Assembly: GCA_017445755.1 (NCBI GenBank)
Contig: JAFSSE010000027.1
Coordinates: forward strand, 1-64,000
DNA from: Bacteroidales bacterium
GTDB taxonomy: Bacteria; Bacteroidota; Bacteroidia; Bacteroidales; UBA932
DNA length: 64,000 nucleotides
Reading direction: 5' to 3'
Under the pieces are notes generated by a model, which was not told the origin of the DNA, did not search any database, and worked only from the letters and a program-made list of their open reading frames with translations. This document shows, in pieces, positions 1 to 7,891 of this stretch; positions within the stretch are counted from its first letter, which is position 1, and each line of letters starts with the position of its first letter. Both the position numbers and the translations under genes were made by a program.

Positions 1-212
1 ACGAGCGTCTCGGGCGGATACCTCAGAAGGCTCTCCCGGAATTCTTCCGGATGCTGCTTAAAGCGATTTCTCACATCGGACTTCAAAAGGTCAATATAAA
101 CCGCCTTGGGAAAGCGCTCTTTCAAAAGGGTTGATTTCCCTGTCTGACGGCCGCCAAAGAGGAACATTGCCTCATCCAGCCGGTTCTCTATGTCGAATAT
201 CCTATGGTACAT
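1..212 (-). CDS. AAA ATPase of the DUF4143 type, N-terminal part
   Basis: The reading frame starts at an ATG at 212 and runs off the left edge of the window, so about 70 codons are visible. Residues 19-28 form a Walker A loop (FGGRQTGKST), followed by a short spacer and a beta strand ending in 'AVYIDLL'. That N-terminus is typical of the bacterial ATPases that carry a C-terminal DUF4143 domain, and the C-terminal part lies outside the window. These proteins are common in Bacteroidales accessory DNA and their cellular role is mostly unknown. The family assignment rests on the P-loop region alone. Confidence 0.7.
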   Translation of the reverse strand, partial: MYHRIFDIENRLDEAMFLFGGRQTGKSTLLKERFPKAVYIDLLKSDVRNRFKQHPEEFRESLLRYPPETL

Positions 213-503
213 AATAGCACTAAATTTCCTCAAACAGATTGCGGATTTTCCAAGAATATCCGCAACGACAATGCGAATATACGTGCAAATCGAGAGAAAA
301 GCAAATTTATTTTGCTTTTCCGAGATGCAGCCGTAAATGCCCACGCAGAGGGAATTTAACAAAGTTTATTTGAATACCAAAATCTTTGCAAGGTTTACTG
401 ACCTGTTCCGACCGGGGATGGGGTCGAATTTCCTTCGGGGGTTTGGAATGTCAATCGCGCCATGAGTCGAGAACGCACGCGTGCAAATTTGTGGAATTTG
501 GAT
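213..503. other. Intergenic region with two hairpins
   Basis: No convincing gene. Two perfect inverted repeats are present: an 8-bp stem (TTGCGGAT) at 239-265 and a 10-bp stem (GAAAAGCAAA) at 296-320. The second could act as a terminator-like structure, but neither is followed by a strong T-run. The stretch 406-418 (TTCCGACCGGGGA) recurs exactly at 51194-51206, next to tRNA-Glu. Confidence 0.4.
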
Positions 504-1212
504 ATGGCAAAAGGACGAAAAAGAACATCGGATGCAAATAAGCGGCTCCGGGGAACCGACCAGCCCTGCCGGATGGATGGCGAGCTGGTGCAGCTGGCTG
601 TCAAGCGCTACTACAAAGACCTTCTGGATGCGCTGGACAAGGGGTAGGCTCGACCTCTCCAATGTGTCCGATATCACTGCCTTTGTGCTCATCTTCCACG
701 AGAACGACCTGTTCCAGCTGCTGCCGTTCTTCTGGATTCCAGAGGAAAAGATGCTGGAGAAAATCAGGAAGAAGAACATCAACTACGATCGCTGGAACTC
801 CAGCCAGACCATTATCGATCTGCAGAACGAGGGCATGGAGTGTAATCCTTTCGGGCAGGGGTACGGCTCAATGGGTGCGCCCACAAAGGAGTTCGAGAAG
901 CTGGTGCTCACCGAGAAGATTGAACACTTCGGGAATCCGGTGCTGCGCTGGATGCTGGCATCGACCGTGGTCAAGACAGATCCGGCCGGGAACATCAAGC
1001 CGGACAAGGAGAAGTCCGTCCAGAAGATTGACGGCATCGTGGCCGGAATCATGGCGCTGGGAGAATGGATGACAGCCCAAGGAGACGAGGATGCCTACGA
1101 GATGCTGGAGGAGCAGGTGGAGCGCATCACCGGGGCCAGAATGTACTCCGAATACCACTCGTTCCGGAGAGGATTCCTGCGGTGGAAAACGAAAAAACGC
1201 TCACCGGAGTGA
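504..1212 (+). pseudogene. Collapsed phage terminase (small plus large subunit remnant)
   Basis: From the ATG at 504 the frame reads like the start of a P27-family terminase small subunit (MAKGRK...LRGTDQP). It then changes to text typical of the N-terminus of a large terminase (LVQLAVKRYYKDLLDA) and stops at 647. The second frame, open from about 643 to 1212, holds the large-subunit nuclease domain: LDLSNVSDITAFVLIF, then FWIPEEKM, GMECNPFGQGYGSMG, HFGNPVLRWMLAS and KSVQKIDGIVAGIMALG. The large-subunit ATPase domain is missing altogether. At least two deletions and one frameshift have therefore fused two adjacent packaging genes. No other phage gene is visible nearby, so this is an isolated relic of a prophage or mobile element. 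Confidence 0.8.
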
Positions 1213-1222
1213 GCGCTTTCGA

Positions 1223-1384
1223 TTATTCTGCAGGAGAGAAGTCATCCTTCCCGACTCCGCAAAGCGGGCAAACCCAATCTGCGGGGATGTCCTCAAAGGA
1301 TGTTCCGGGGGCAATGCCACTGTCCGGATCGCCAACTGCGGGATCGTATTCATACCCGCAGACATTGCATACATACTTTTTCAT
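1223..1384 (-). CDS. Rubredoxin
   Basis: A 53-residue protein with the two iron-binding knuckles of rubredoxin: CNVC at residues 6-9 and CPLC at 39-42. The usual aromatic and glycine positions are present ([26 protein letters not shown]). Rubredoxins are cytoplasmic one-electron carriers, used in anaerobes for superoxide or peroxide reduction or for other electron transfer. It starts 8 nt after the stop of the small winged-helix gene and shares its promoter. The length is normal for the family. Confidence 0.95.
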   Translation of the reverse strand: MKKYVCNVCGYEYDPAVGDPDSGIAPGTSFEDIPADWVCPLCGVGKDDFSPAE

Positions 1385-1392
1385 ATGGCAGA

Positions 1393-1566
1393 TTATTTAG
1401 CAGGTTCCCATTTGCAGCGCACCGGAGATACGATGGCGCCTTCTTTCTTAAGTTCGGCAAACGCCTTGTCCACTTCCTTGCGGTCGGCATTTAGGGCCTT
1501 GGTAACATCTCCTGCGGAGACGGGTTTGCCAGCTTCGCGCATGGCTTTGAGTACTTGTTCTTTCAT
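1393..1566 (-). CDS. Small winged-helix DNA-binding protein
   Basis: A 57-residue basic protein. Its pattern ([43 protein letters not shown]) reads as helix, turn, recognition helix and wing, like the smallest MarR/Rrf2-type winged helices. The C-terminal beta piece ends VRCKWEPAK. It is the first gene of a two-gene operon with rubredoxin, driven by a TATCTTTG box at 1596-1603. A regulatory role is inferred from the fold-like pattern; the target is unknown. The start is the only ATG before the promoter. Confidence 0.75.
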   Translation of the reverse strand: MKEQVLKAMREAGKPVSAGDVTKALNADRKEVDKAFAELKKEGAIVSPVRCKWEPAK

Positions 1567-1595
1567 GAAAATTGGGTATTAATTCAACGTTTCTA

Positions 1596-1603
1596 CAAAG
1601 ATA
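1596..1603 (-). promoter_or_regulatory. Bacteroidales -7 box for the rubredoxin operon
   Basis: On the reverse strand the sequence reads TATCTTTG, an exact TAnnTTTG box, 29 nt before the winged-helix start codon. A -33 element is not clear. Confidence 0.6.
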
Positions 1604-1697
1604 CTACATTTTTCAATAGTGCGACAATGTCTCTCTTGAAAGCGAGCCGCACCGATTAGCTTTGCACCGTTGGTTATTAAGGGCTGCGCCCTCCGAC

Positions 1698-1749
1698 GCC
1701 TGCGGCCATCGCCAATCCCTCACTCACCGGGATTTCGTCGGGCTGCGCC
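1698..1749 (+). repeat. Left copy of the repeat found at 7946-8000
   Basis: This 52-nt stretch is almost identical to 7946-8000. The only clear difference is loss of the three bases TTC after ACTCACC. It contains AATCCCTCACTCACC, the same 15 bases as the 3' end of the tRNA-Ser at 8180-8264. It lies on the left side of the restriction-type cassette, with the right copy on the other side, in the same orientation. Confidence 0.75.
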
Positions 1750-1837
1750 CACCCTGCTGACTGCGACATTCCTTCGGAGGATGTTGCGCTTCTCCGTTCG
1801 ATTGCTGAAAGCATAGTTCTCGGAGGGAATTACAAGA

Positions 1838-2038
1838 TCAGGTAATGAAAGAGAGCTGGCGTTTTTTCAAGTTTGTGCTTTCGGGGGCAATTTCCTTGCG
1901 GAGAATCTCCACTGGAATGAATACCTGGTAACGGGTTTGAATATGCTTCTTAACGTCGTCACGGAGTTCCTCTGGCAGAGGTTCGTTGTGTTCAGGAATC
2001 AGATAGATACGGCGGTGTAGATGTTTTTTGGGGGGAGA
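1838..2038 (-). pseudogene. Open fragment, C-terminus of an unrecognised protein
   Basis: The reverse-strand frame is open from a stop at 2039-2041 to a TGA at 1838 and has no ATG. Its translation (RIYLIPEHNEPLPEELRDD, then QVFIPVEILRKEIAPE) has normal protein composition, and codon use resembles the neighbours. It looks like the tail of a gene cut off on its 5' side by the palindrome at 2038-2065. I do not recognise the family. Confidence 0.35.
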
Positions 2039-2065
2039 TCATTTTCGTGACCTCACGAAAATGAT
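2038..2065. repeat. Perfect 13-bp inverted repeat with 2-bp spacer
   Basis: ATCATTTTCGTGA, two C bases, then the exact reverse complement. It sits 60 bp upstream of the promoter for the methylase leader and directly at the broken end of the open fragment 1838-2038. It could be an operator, a terminator or one half of a recombination site. No second copy is visible in the window. Confidence 0.6.
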
Positions 2066-2124
2066 TCTGATACATCTCAGTTGCCGAAAACAGGACATCC
2101 TTACTTTTTTTCGGCAATTATTCT

Positions 2125-2132
2125 TATATTTG
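2125..2132 (+). promoter_or_regulatory. -7 box for the methylase leader RNA
   Basis: TATATTTG matches TAnnTTTG exactly. Transcription would begin near 2139 and read into the structured leader. The -33 element is weak. Confidence 0.5.
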
Positions 2133-2138
2133 CCCGTA

Positions 2139-2332
2139 CAATATCCAACAAGAGTATTGTAAACATATTTATATAGCGTTTGCTATTTATTCGGTACTTC
2201 AGAAACGTAGGAAATTTCTAAGCAATGGCCGGGTAAGTCAGTAAACGTCTGCGCTTTGCGTGGACGGACTTATTCATCATTGCGGTCTCCTACGGCCCTG
2301 AAGTGTGAATTTAGAACGTTCACGCTTTTTTT
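2139..2332 (+). ncRNA. Structured, terminated leader RNA upstream of the methylase genes
   Basis: After a small hairpin (ACAATA/TATTGT, about 2138-2160), the segment 2197-2303 folds by eye into one long irregular hairpin of nested, mostly perfect helices. These are CTTCAG 2197-2202 with CTGAAG 2298-2303; CGTAGGA 2206-2212 with 2288-2294; GCAATG 2222-2227 with 2278-2283; AAGTC 2235-2239 with 2267-2271; and CGTC 2246-2249 with 2263-2266. It ends in an intrinsic terminator (2301-2332) that shares its first bases with the outermost helix. It may be a stand-alone small RNA or an attenuator for the methylase genes that start at 2389. I do not recognise a known RNA family. Confidence 0.5.
2301..2332 (+). 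terminator. Intrinsic terminator before the first methylase gene
   Basis: A 9-bp stem AAGTGTGAA/TTCACGCTT with one G-T pair, followed by a run of seven T. It lies 57 nt before the methylase start, so it would limit transcription into the gene. Confidence 0.65.
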
Positions 2333-2388
2333 GTGGCTGTATGGAACCGCTGACCGGGAAAGACGCATTCGCATAATGAAAGCGCAGG

Positions 2389-3030
2389 ATGGACACCCAA
2401 ATCAAGTCCAAGGAGAGGGTGTCGGCTCACGGCGAGGTGTTCACCAACCCTCGCGAAGTGAACGCGATGCTCGACCTTGTAAAGCCGGAGACGGAGCGGC
2501 TCGACTCCCGTTTCCTGGAGCCTGCTTGCGGTGACGGAAACTTCCTTATAGAAATACTCCGCCGGAAACTCGCTGTCTGCGAGGTCCGGGTCAAATCCAG
2601 GCAGTACACCCAGCTCCAATACGAAGAGAATGCCGTTCTGGCAGTAACGAGCATCTATGGAATAGAACTGCTGCCAGACAACGCCGCCGCTTGCCGGCAG
2701 CGTCTTCTGGACTACTTTACAGAGCAGTACCAATCACTTTTTAAATCCAAATGCAAGGACGCCTGCATCGAGGCGGTCCGCTATATCCTTTCCAAGAACA
2801 TCATCCTCGGAGATGCCCTTACCTACAGGCGTGTGGACGGCTCCGGAGAGTGGATTCATATCTGCGAATGGAGCCCCGTCGGGAACGGGAAGTTCAACCG
2901 ACGGGACTACGAATTCTCTTACCTGATAGGTGAATACGAAAGCGACGGGCTCTTTTCCGACCTTCCGGCCCAGACATTCCCTCCAGTCCATTTCCTCAAG
3001 ATAAATGCTGCTGCCTATGGTGAACAGTAA
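2389..3030 (+). CDS. Methylase-like protein with SAM motif but no NPPY
   Basis: A 213-residue protein starting MDTQIKSKER. Residues 44-53 (EPACGDGNFL) are a clear SAM-binding motif I, preceded by GEVFTNPREVNAMLDL, the typical motif X region of N6-adenine methylases. The catalytic (D/N)PPY motif is absent, and the protein ends after a region of tryptophans and aromatics (WIHICEWSPVG). It overlaps the next methylase gene by 14 nt. It may be a non-catalytic partner, or the SAM-binding half of a split enzyme. It is not obviously truncated, because it ends cleanly inside the overlap. Residues 1-60 are a confident methylase match; its role in the system is inferred. Confidence 0.75.
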   Translation: MDTQIKSKERVSAHGEVFTNPREVNAMLDLVKPETERLDSRFLEPACGDGNFLIEILRRKLAVCEVRVKSRQYTQLQYEENAVLAVTSIYGIELLPDNAAACRQRLLDYFTEQYQSLFKSKCKDACIEAVRYILSKNIILGDALTYRRVDGSGEWIHICEWSPVGNGKFNRRDYEFSYLIGEYESDGLFSDLPAQTFPPVHFLKINAAAYGEQ

Positions 3031-4545
3031 TTACAATCCGGATGTCCTCAACTGCATTGCCAACCTGAGCAATGACGAGGTCTTTACCCCGCCTGAGTTA
3101 GCGAACAAGGTGCTGGATTTGTTGCCGCAAGACCTTTTCAAGAGCCCTGACACCAAGTTTCTGGATCCATTTTCCAAGAGTGGAGTTTTCCTTCGGGAAA
3201 TCGTTAAACGGCTGGACCGGGGTCTGGAGAGCCAGATGCTCGACAGGCAGCTTCGCATAGACCATATTCTTCACAACCAGGTGTTTGGCATTGCCATTAC
3301 CGAGTTGACGTCATACTTGTCTCGCCGGTCTCTTTACTGTTCCAAGCACGCCAACGGAAAATATAGCGTATCACATTTCGATACAGAGAGTGGCAACATA
3401 CTCTATGATTCATGGAAGCATTCATGGGAAAACGGAAAATGTAAATACTGTGGAGCAAGTCAAAAGGTTTTCGAACGAGATGATGCTTCAGAACAGTATG
3501 CTTATCAATTTATACACACGACTTCTCCTCAATCATTCTTCAAGATGAAATTTGACGTAGTATTAGGCAATCCACCTTATCAAATGGTTACAGCCGGAAG
3601 CGTGGAATCCCAATCGACTCCTATTTATAATAAGTTTGTTGAGCAGGCCATAAAGCTGGCGCCCAGGTATTTATGTATGATTATTCCTGCCCGTTGGTTA
3701 AATGGAGGATTTGGCTTGGATAAGTTTAGAAGTGATATGCTTCACGACGGCAGGATACGAGTCTTACACGATTATCTCGACTCGGAAGAATGCTTTCCTG
3801 GGATTGACATATCTGGTGGAGTATGCTATTTTCTTTGGGATAAAGATTATTCTGGAAACTGCGAAGTGTTTACCCATAGGAACAGAACGGTCACAAAAGC
3901 AATCCGCCCCCTCTTGGAGAAAGGGCTAGATACTTTTATCCGCAGAACGAAGCGGTCGGCATATTAAAGAAAGTTCTCGCTCATAAAGAAAAAAGTTTTG
4001 AGCAACTGGTCAGCCCTCGTGACCCATATGGACTTAACTACTACGAAAATGGCGTTGAAAAAATGTTCAAGCTTATGTCAAAGACGCCATCAGATAATAG
4101 CGTCGGTATTTATTATTTTGGCTGGCTTAAGGATGGTATACAATATACAGACAGAAAGTACATAACGACAAATTTCAGTTCGGTTGACAAGTACAAGGTG
4201 ATGATTAGTAAAGCATATGGAGAGAGAGGAGACTATCCGTATTTTGTTATTGGTAAACCTTTCGTGGCAAAGCCGGGGACTATCTGCAATATGACATATT
4301 TGACAATTGGAGAATATAACGATGAGCAAACCGCACTAAACGTTGCCTCGTATATGCGAACGAAGTTCTTTAGATATTTTGTGAATATGATGAAGAACAC
4401 TCAAAATGCGTATAAAAAAGTGTATTCTCTGGTCCCTATTCAAGATTTCTCCCATTCGTGGACCGATGATTCGCTATACAAGAAGTATAACCTTACTGAG
4501 GAAGAAATCGCATTTATCGAATCCATGATTCGACCAATGGAATAG
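3017..4545 (+). pseudogene. Eco57I-like N6-adenine DNA methyltransferase, frameshifted
   Basis: The first frame (start MVNSNYNPD at 3017) has motif X (EVFTPPELA), a motif I variant (LDPFSKSGVFL, residues 49-59), a CKYC pair near 142-145 and the catalytic NPPY at 185-188 within FDVVLGNPPYQ. It stops at 3967. From about 3936 the next frame continues the same protein without a break (YPQNEAVGILKKVLAHKEKSFEQL...) to a stop at 4545. One added T in the TTTT run near 3934 would join them into a protein of about 510 residues that includes the target-recognition part. It modifies adenine in the site cut by the neighbouring nuclease-helicase (inferred). The break is a real mutation, a phase switch or a sequence error. 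TTTT is short for a phase switch. Confidence 0.8.
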
Positions 4546-4582
4546 AATAACAACCAACGATCTTTGAACTATTGGCAGAAAG

Positions 4583-4608
4583 AAAAAGGGAGAGCCGAAA
4601 CTCTCCCC
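4583..4608 (-). terminator. Intrinsic terminator for the small reverse ORF
   Basis: On the reverse strand GGGAGAG, a 6-nt loop, CTCTCCC, then TTTTTC. It lies just downstream of the ORF ending at 4640 and also separates it from the methylase gene that converges on it. Confidence 0.65.
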
Positions 4609-4639
4609 TGCAAATCACAGGGACGGAAGAAGACTACCT

Positions 4640-4819
4640 TTATCGGGTACCAATCCGGACAGATACTACATCAGCATCCCAACTGCGTCTGTAGTAAGAC
4701 CGGACCTTTACGCTCCTGCCGTTCTGGATTCTTGTATAGGAATCGACGCGGACAAGAGAAGGCACTCTCACTTCGACCTGAAGTTTCGTGCCAGCGGGTA
4801 AAATGCCGTTTCTTTTCAT
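4640..4819 (-). CDS. Small basic protein, unrecognised
   Basis: A 59-residue frame starting MKRNGILPAGTKLQVEV, rich in valine, serine and arginine and patterned like a small beta-strand protein (KLQVEVRVPSLVRVDSYTRI, then SVKVRSYYRRS). An upstream ATG at 4864 gives a 74-residue version. It runs opposite to the surrounding methylase and helicase genes and is followed at once by its own terminator at 4583-4608. Upstream on the same strand are a strong promoter and an attenuator-like hairpin (4899-5000). I do not recognise a family. Its position inside a restriction-type cassette suggests a control, inhibitor or accessory role, but there is no HTH. It may not be a gene at all. Confidence 0.4.
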   Translation of the reverse strand: MKRNGILPAGTKLQVEVRVPSLVRVDSYTRIQNGRSVKVRSYYRRSWDADVVSVRIGTR

Positions 4820-4898
4820 TAACGTGTTATCTAGAGCTTGTGAAACGCATTCCGGCGGTTGCAAACTACACCCTGTGACTGGCTATAAGTCTGTTGGA

Positions 4899-4963
4899 GA
4901 AAAAAACAGGTATCTCAGTTGGGACGGGATACCTGTTAATTTGCTCTAGCGTCAACATTAATG
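4899..4963 (-). ncRNA. Short terminated transcript or attenuator
   Basis: A reverse-strand promoter at 4970-5000 would start a transcript near 4963. Only about 25 nt later comes a perfect 10-bp stem (AACAGGTATC 4905-4914 with 4928-4937), followed on the reverse strand by seven or more T. The product would be a roughly 65-nt RNA. Read-through would transcribe the small ORF at 4640-4819. A 30-codon frame beginning ATGTTGACG (4958) spans the hairpin and could be a leader peptide. Confidence 0.5.
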
Positions 4964-4969
4964 ACAATG

Positions 4970-5000
4970 CAAATGTACCATTATTTTCTGAATCAGCAAA
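4970..5000 (-). promoter_or_regulatory. Promoter for the short reverse transcript
   Basis: On the reverse strand: TTTG (5000-4997), a 19-bp spacer, then TACATTTG (4977-4970). This is a full match to the Bacteroidales -33/-7 pattern. It is divergent from the nuclease-helicase gene that starts at 5042. Confidence 0.6.
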
Positions 5001-5041
5001 TCTTTCCTGTCAATAATTCAAAGATCATACAAGATTTTTTT

Positions 5042-7774
5042 ATGGCAACACAAGACCTACTCCGGGAAAAAATCGCCGAAACCCCGACCATCTACGCCTA
5101 CGAACACATAGGTGTACCCGGCCATAAAGGTTGGTTGAAGGTAGGATACACTACCCGCGACGTGGAGACCCGCGTCCGGGAGCAGAACCTGACCGGCAAC
5201 ATCCAGTACCGTGTCGTTTTGAAGCGTCCCGCTATGCGCAAGGATGGATCCTCCTTCAACGACAAACTGGTCCACCGCATCCTGCGGAAAGACCATATCC
5301 GCAATCCGGAGGGTGAATGGTTCGTCTGTGATATCAAAAAAGTAGAACAGGCCATAGCCACCGCCGTGGCCGGGAAGGACAAGATGATAGACCGAATCTA
5401 TGACTTCCCGATGCGCCCCGAGCAGAAACGTGCTGTCGAAAAGACATCTTCTTATTTTGAGGCGTTCAAGAAAGACCCTTCTAACCGCGGATTCATCCCG
5501 CATTTCCTGTGGAATGCCAAAATGCGCTTCGGTAAGACCTTCACCACCTACCAGCTCGCTCTCAAAATGGGCTGGAAGAAGGTGCTGGTACTCACCTTCA
5601 AACCCGCCGTCAAGACGGCTTGGGAAGAGGATTTGCTTACCCATAAGGATTTTGAGGGATGGCAGTTCTGCCAGAAACAGGAGGATCGTGAATTCAACTA
5701 CGTGAATGAACGCAAACCCTTTGTGTGCTTCGCCTCCTTCCAGGACGTCTTGGGCAAGAATGACGCCGGTGGTATCAAGGCCACAAACAAGTGGATCCAG
5801 ACAGTAAACTGGGACTGTATCGTCCTGGACGAATACCACTATGGTGCCTGGGGCAAGAACGCCAAGAACTACTATGATAAGAAAGACCCGGCTCTGAGAC
5901 GGGCTGAAGAAGTGGGTGAGATCATTACCGAGGACGCCGACAACGTCCGCGAGTTGGAGGCCCGCGAGATGTATGATGAGGGTTTGATGCCGCTACGCAC
6001 TGGCGCTTATCTATACCTTTCCGGGACGCCTTTCCGCGCCATCTCCACTGGCGAATTCATTGAGGAGCAGATATACAATTGGACCTACTCAGACGAACAG
6101 GCAGCTAAGGAGACCTGGCATGGAGACAAGAATCCCTATGCCCAGTTGCCCAAAATGGTAATGCTTACCTACCAGATGCCTGACAGTATCCGGGAGATTG
6201 CATCTCAGGGGGAATTCGACGAGTTTGACCTGAATGAATTCTTCCGGGCGGAAGATGACTACTTCCTGCATGAGGAGTATGTCCAGAAATGGCTTGACTT
6301 AATCCGTGGTGCCTACACGGAAAACATCGTCACGGAATTGAAACTTGGCACAGAGAAACCGCCGATGCCTTTCTCCGATGCCCGTTTGCTCAGCTACCTA
6401 CAGCACACCTATTGGTTCTTGCCGTCCGTGGCTGCATGCCGTGCTATGGCAAAATTACTGAAGAAGCGATCCAACCGCTTCTATGACGAATACAAGGTGA
6501 TTGTAGCCGCCGGTAACGAGGCGGGGATGGGAGCGCAGGCCGTGGAGCCGGTATATAATGCGATGGAAGACCCGCAGCAGACCAAGACCATCACCCTTTC
6601 CTGCGGCAAACTCTCTACAGGCGTTACCGTGAAGCCTTGGACCGGCATTATGATGCTTCGAAATACCACTTCGCCGGGAACCTATTTCCAGGCCGCCTTC
6701 CGCGTCCAGTCACCCTGGACCACCAAAGACGAATCCGGCGAAGAAGTTATTCTCAAGCCACTCTGCTACGTCTTTGACTTCGCTCCCAACCGTGCGCTCC
6801 GCCAAGTTCAAGAATACAGTTGCCAACTCAACGTCCATGAATCCAATCCGGAGAAGAAGGTAGAACAGTTCATAAAGTTCCTGCCTATCCTTGCGTATGA
6901 CGGCTCCTCGATGAAGGAAATTGACGCCGCTGGCGTGCTGGATATGGCTATGAGCGGCACCACCGCGACGCTCCTTGCCCGCCGCTGGGAAAGCGCTGTC
7001 CTGGTCAATGTTGACAACGCCACTCTACAGCGCCTGATGAACAACCCCGAGGCGATGAAGGCCCTGATGAGCATAGAGGGCTTCCGTAACCTCAACTCCG
7101 ACATTGAGACAATTATCAATAAGTCTGAGCACGTTAAGAACACCAAAAAGGAGAAGGGTGATGACCTGACGCAGAAGGAAAAGAAACAGCTCACCGAGGA
7201 GGAGAAGGAGTACAAGAGCAAGAGGAAAGAGATTCAGGAAAAACTCATTAAGTTCGCCACCCGAATCCCGGTATTCATGTATCTCACGGATTACCGCGAA
7301 TATTGCCTCAAGGATGTTATCGAACAACTGGAACCGGAACTATTCAGAAAGGTTACCGGCCTCACGCTCAAGGATTTCAGCTTACTGCTTAGCTTGGGAG
7401 TGTTCAACAGCGAATCGATGAACGATGCCGTCTATAAATTCAAGCGCTATGAAGACTCCTCTCTGGAGTACACAGGCATCGATAAACACACCGGCACCGT
7501 CATCGGACTTTGGGACACCGCGATTGACACGGCTCATCAACCAGGACAGTATGTTCAAGAAGAACCTGAAGAAGAAACACCTGAGCAAGTCGGTTATGAC
7601 GAAGTTGACCCTTGGGAGCGCTTACAGGTTGGTGACATTGTTGTTCACAAGAGCATTGGCCCCGGCGAAGTGATGTCTCTCGATGACAAATACATCATTA
7701 TCAAATTTCTTGACCGCGAATCCAAATTCCTATATCCCAGCGCTTTCGAAAAAGGATACCTGTCAGTGGAATAA
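5042..7774 (+). CDS. GIY-YIG nuclease fused to SF2 helicase, restriction-type
   Basis: A 910-residue protein starting MATQDLLREK; an upstream ATG at 4961 adds 27 unlikely residues. Residues 15-105 form a GIY-YIG/T5orf172-type nuclease: IYAY 17-20, LKVGYT 32-37, an arginine at 44 and the catalytic glutamate in GEWF near 92. Residues 125 to about 560 are a superfamily 2 helicase: P-loop variant NAKMRFGKT 158-166, VLVLTFKPA, DEYH box 263-266, YLSGTPFRA and STGVTV. A lysine/glutamate-rich coiled segment follows near 700-740. The tail (VGDIVVHKSIGPGEV...FLYPSAFEKGYL) is a small SH3/CarD-like barrel. With the two methylase proteins upstream it resembles an NTP-dependent restriction enzyme that uses GIY-YIG for cutting. 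That function is inferred; the domains are clear. Confidence 0.85.
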   Translation: MATQDLLREKIAETPTIYAYEHIGVPGHKGWLKVGYTTRDVETRVREQNLTGNIQYRVVLKRPAMRKDGSSFNDKLVHRILRKDHIRNPEGEWFVCDIKKVEQAIATAVAGKDKMIDRIYDFPMRPEQKRAVEKTSSYFEAFKKDPSNRGFIPHFLWNAKMRFGKTFTTYQLALKMGWKKVLVLTFKPAVKTAWEEDLLTHKDFEGWQFCQKQEDREFNYVNERKPFVCFASFQDVLGKNDAGGIKATNKWIQTVNWDCIVLDEYHYGAWGKNAKNYYDKKDPALRRAEEVGEIITEDADNVRELEAREMYDEGLMPLRTGAYLYLSGTPFRAISTGEFIEEQIYNWTYSDEQAAKETWHGDKNPYAQLPKMVMLTYQMPDSIREIASQGEFDEFDLNEFFRAEDDYFLHEEYVQKWLDLIRGAYTENIVTELKLGTEKPPMPFSDARLLSYLQHTYWFLPSVAACRAMAKLLKKRSNRFYDEYKVIVAAGNEAGMGAQAVEPVYNAMEDPQQTKTITLSCGKLSTGVTVKPWTGIMMLRNTTSPGTYFQAAFRVQSPWTTKDESGEEVILKPLCYVFDFAPNRALRQVQEYSCQLNVHESNPEKKVEQFIKFLPILAYDGSSMKEIDAAGVLDMAMSGTTATLLARRWESAVLVNVDNATLQRLMNNPEAMKALMSIEGFRNLNSDIETIINKSEHVKNTKKEKGDDLTQKEKKQLTEEEKEYKSKRKEIQEKLIKFATRIPVFMYLTDYREYCLKDVIEQLEPELFRKVTGLTLKDFSLLLSLGVFNSESMNDAVYKFKRYEDSSLEYTGIDKHTGTVIGLWDTAIDTAHQPGQYVQEEPEEETPEQVGYDEVDPWERLQVGDIVVHKSIGPGEVMSLDDKYIIIKFLDRESKFLYPSAFEKGYLSVE

Positions 7775-7891
7775 AAAAGCGTTATTTCATTTAATGCCGC
7801 AATAATTGATAAGTTATTGCGAAACCGATTAAAGAGCCCCCGGTTCTTACCGGTGAAGATGCGTACGGTTTTGAAGAAGACGCGCGCAAGG

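Noticed and set aside
2256-2534. 92-residue ORF across the leader RNA
   Set aside because: It runs through the structured leader and terminator and then out of frame with the methylase; arginine-rich shadow translation.
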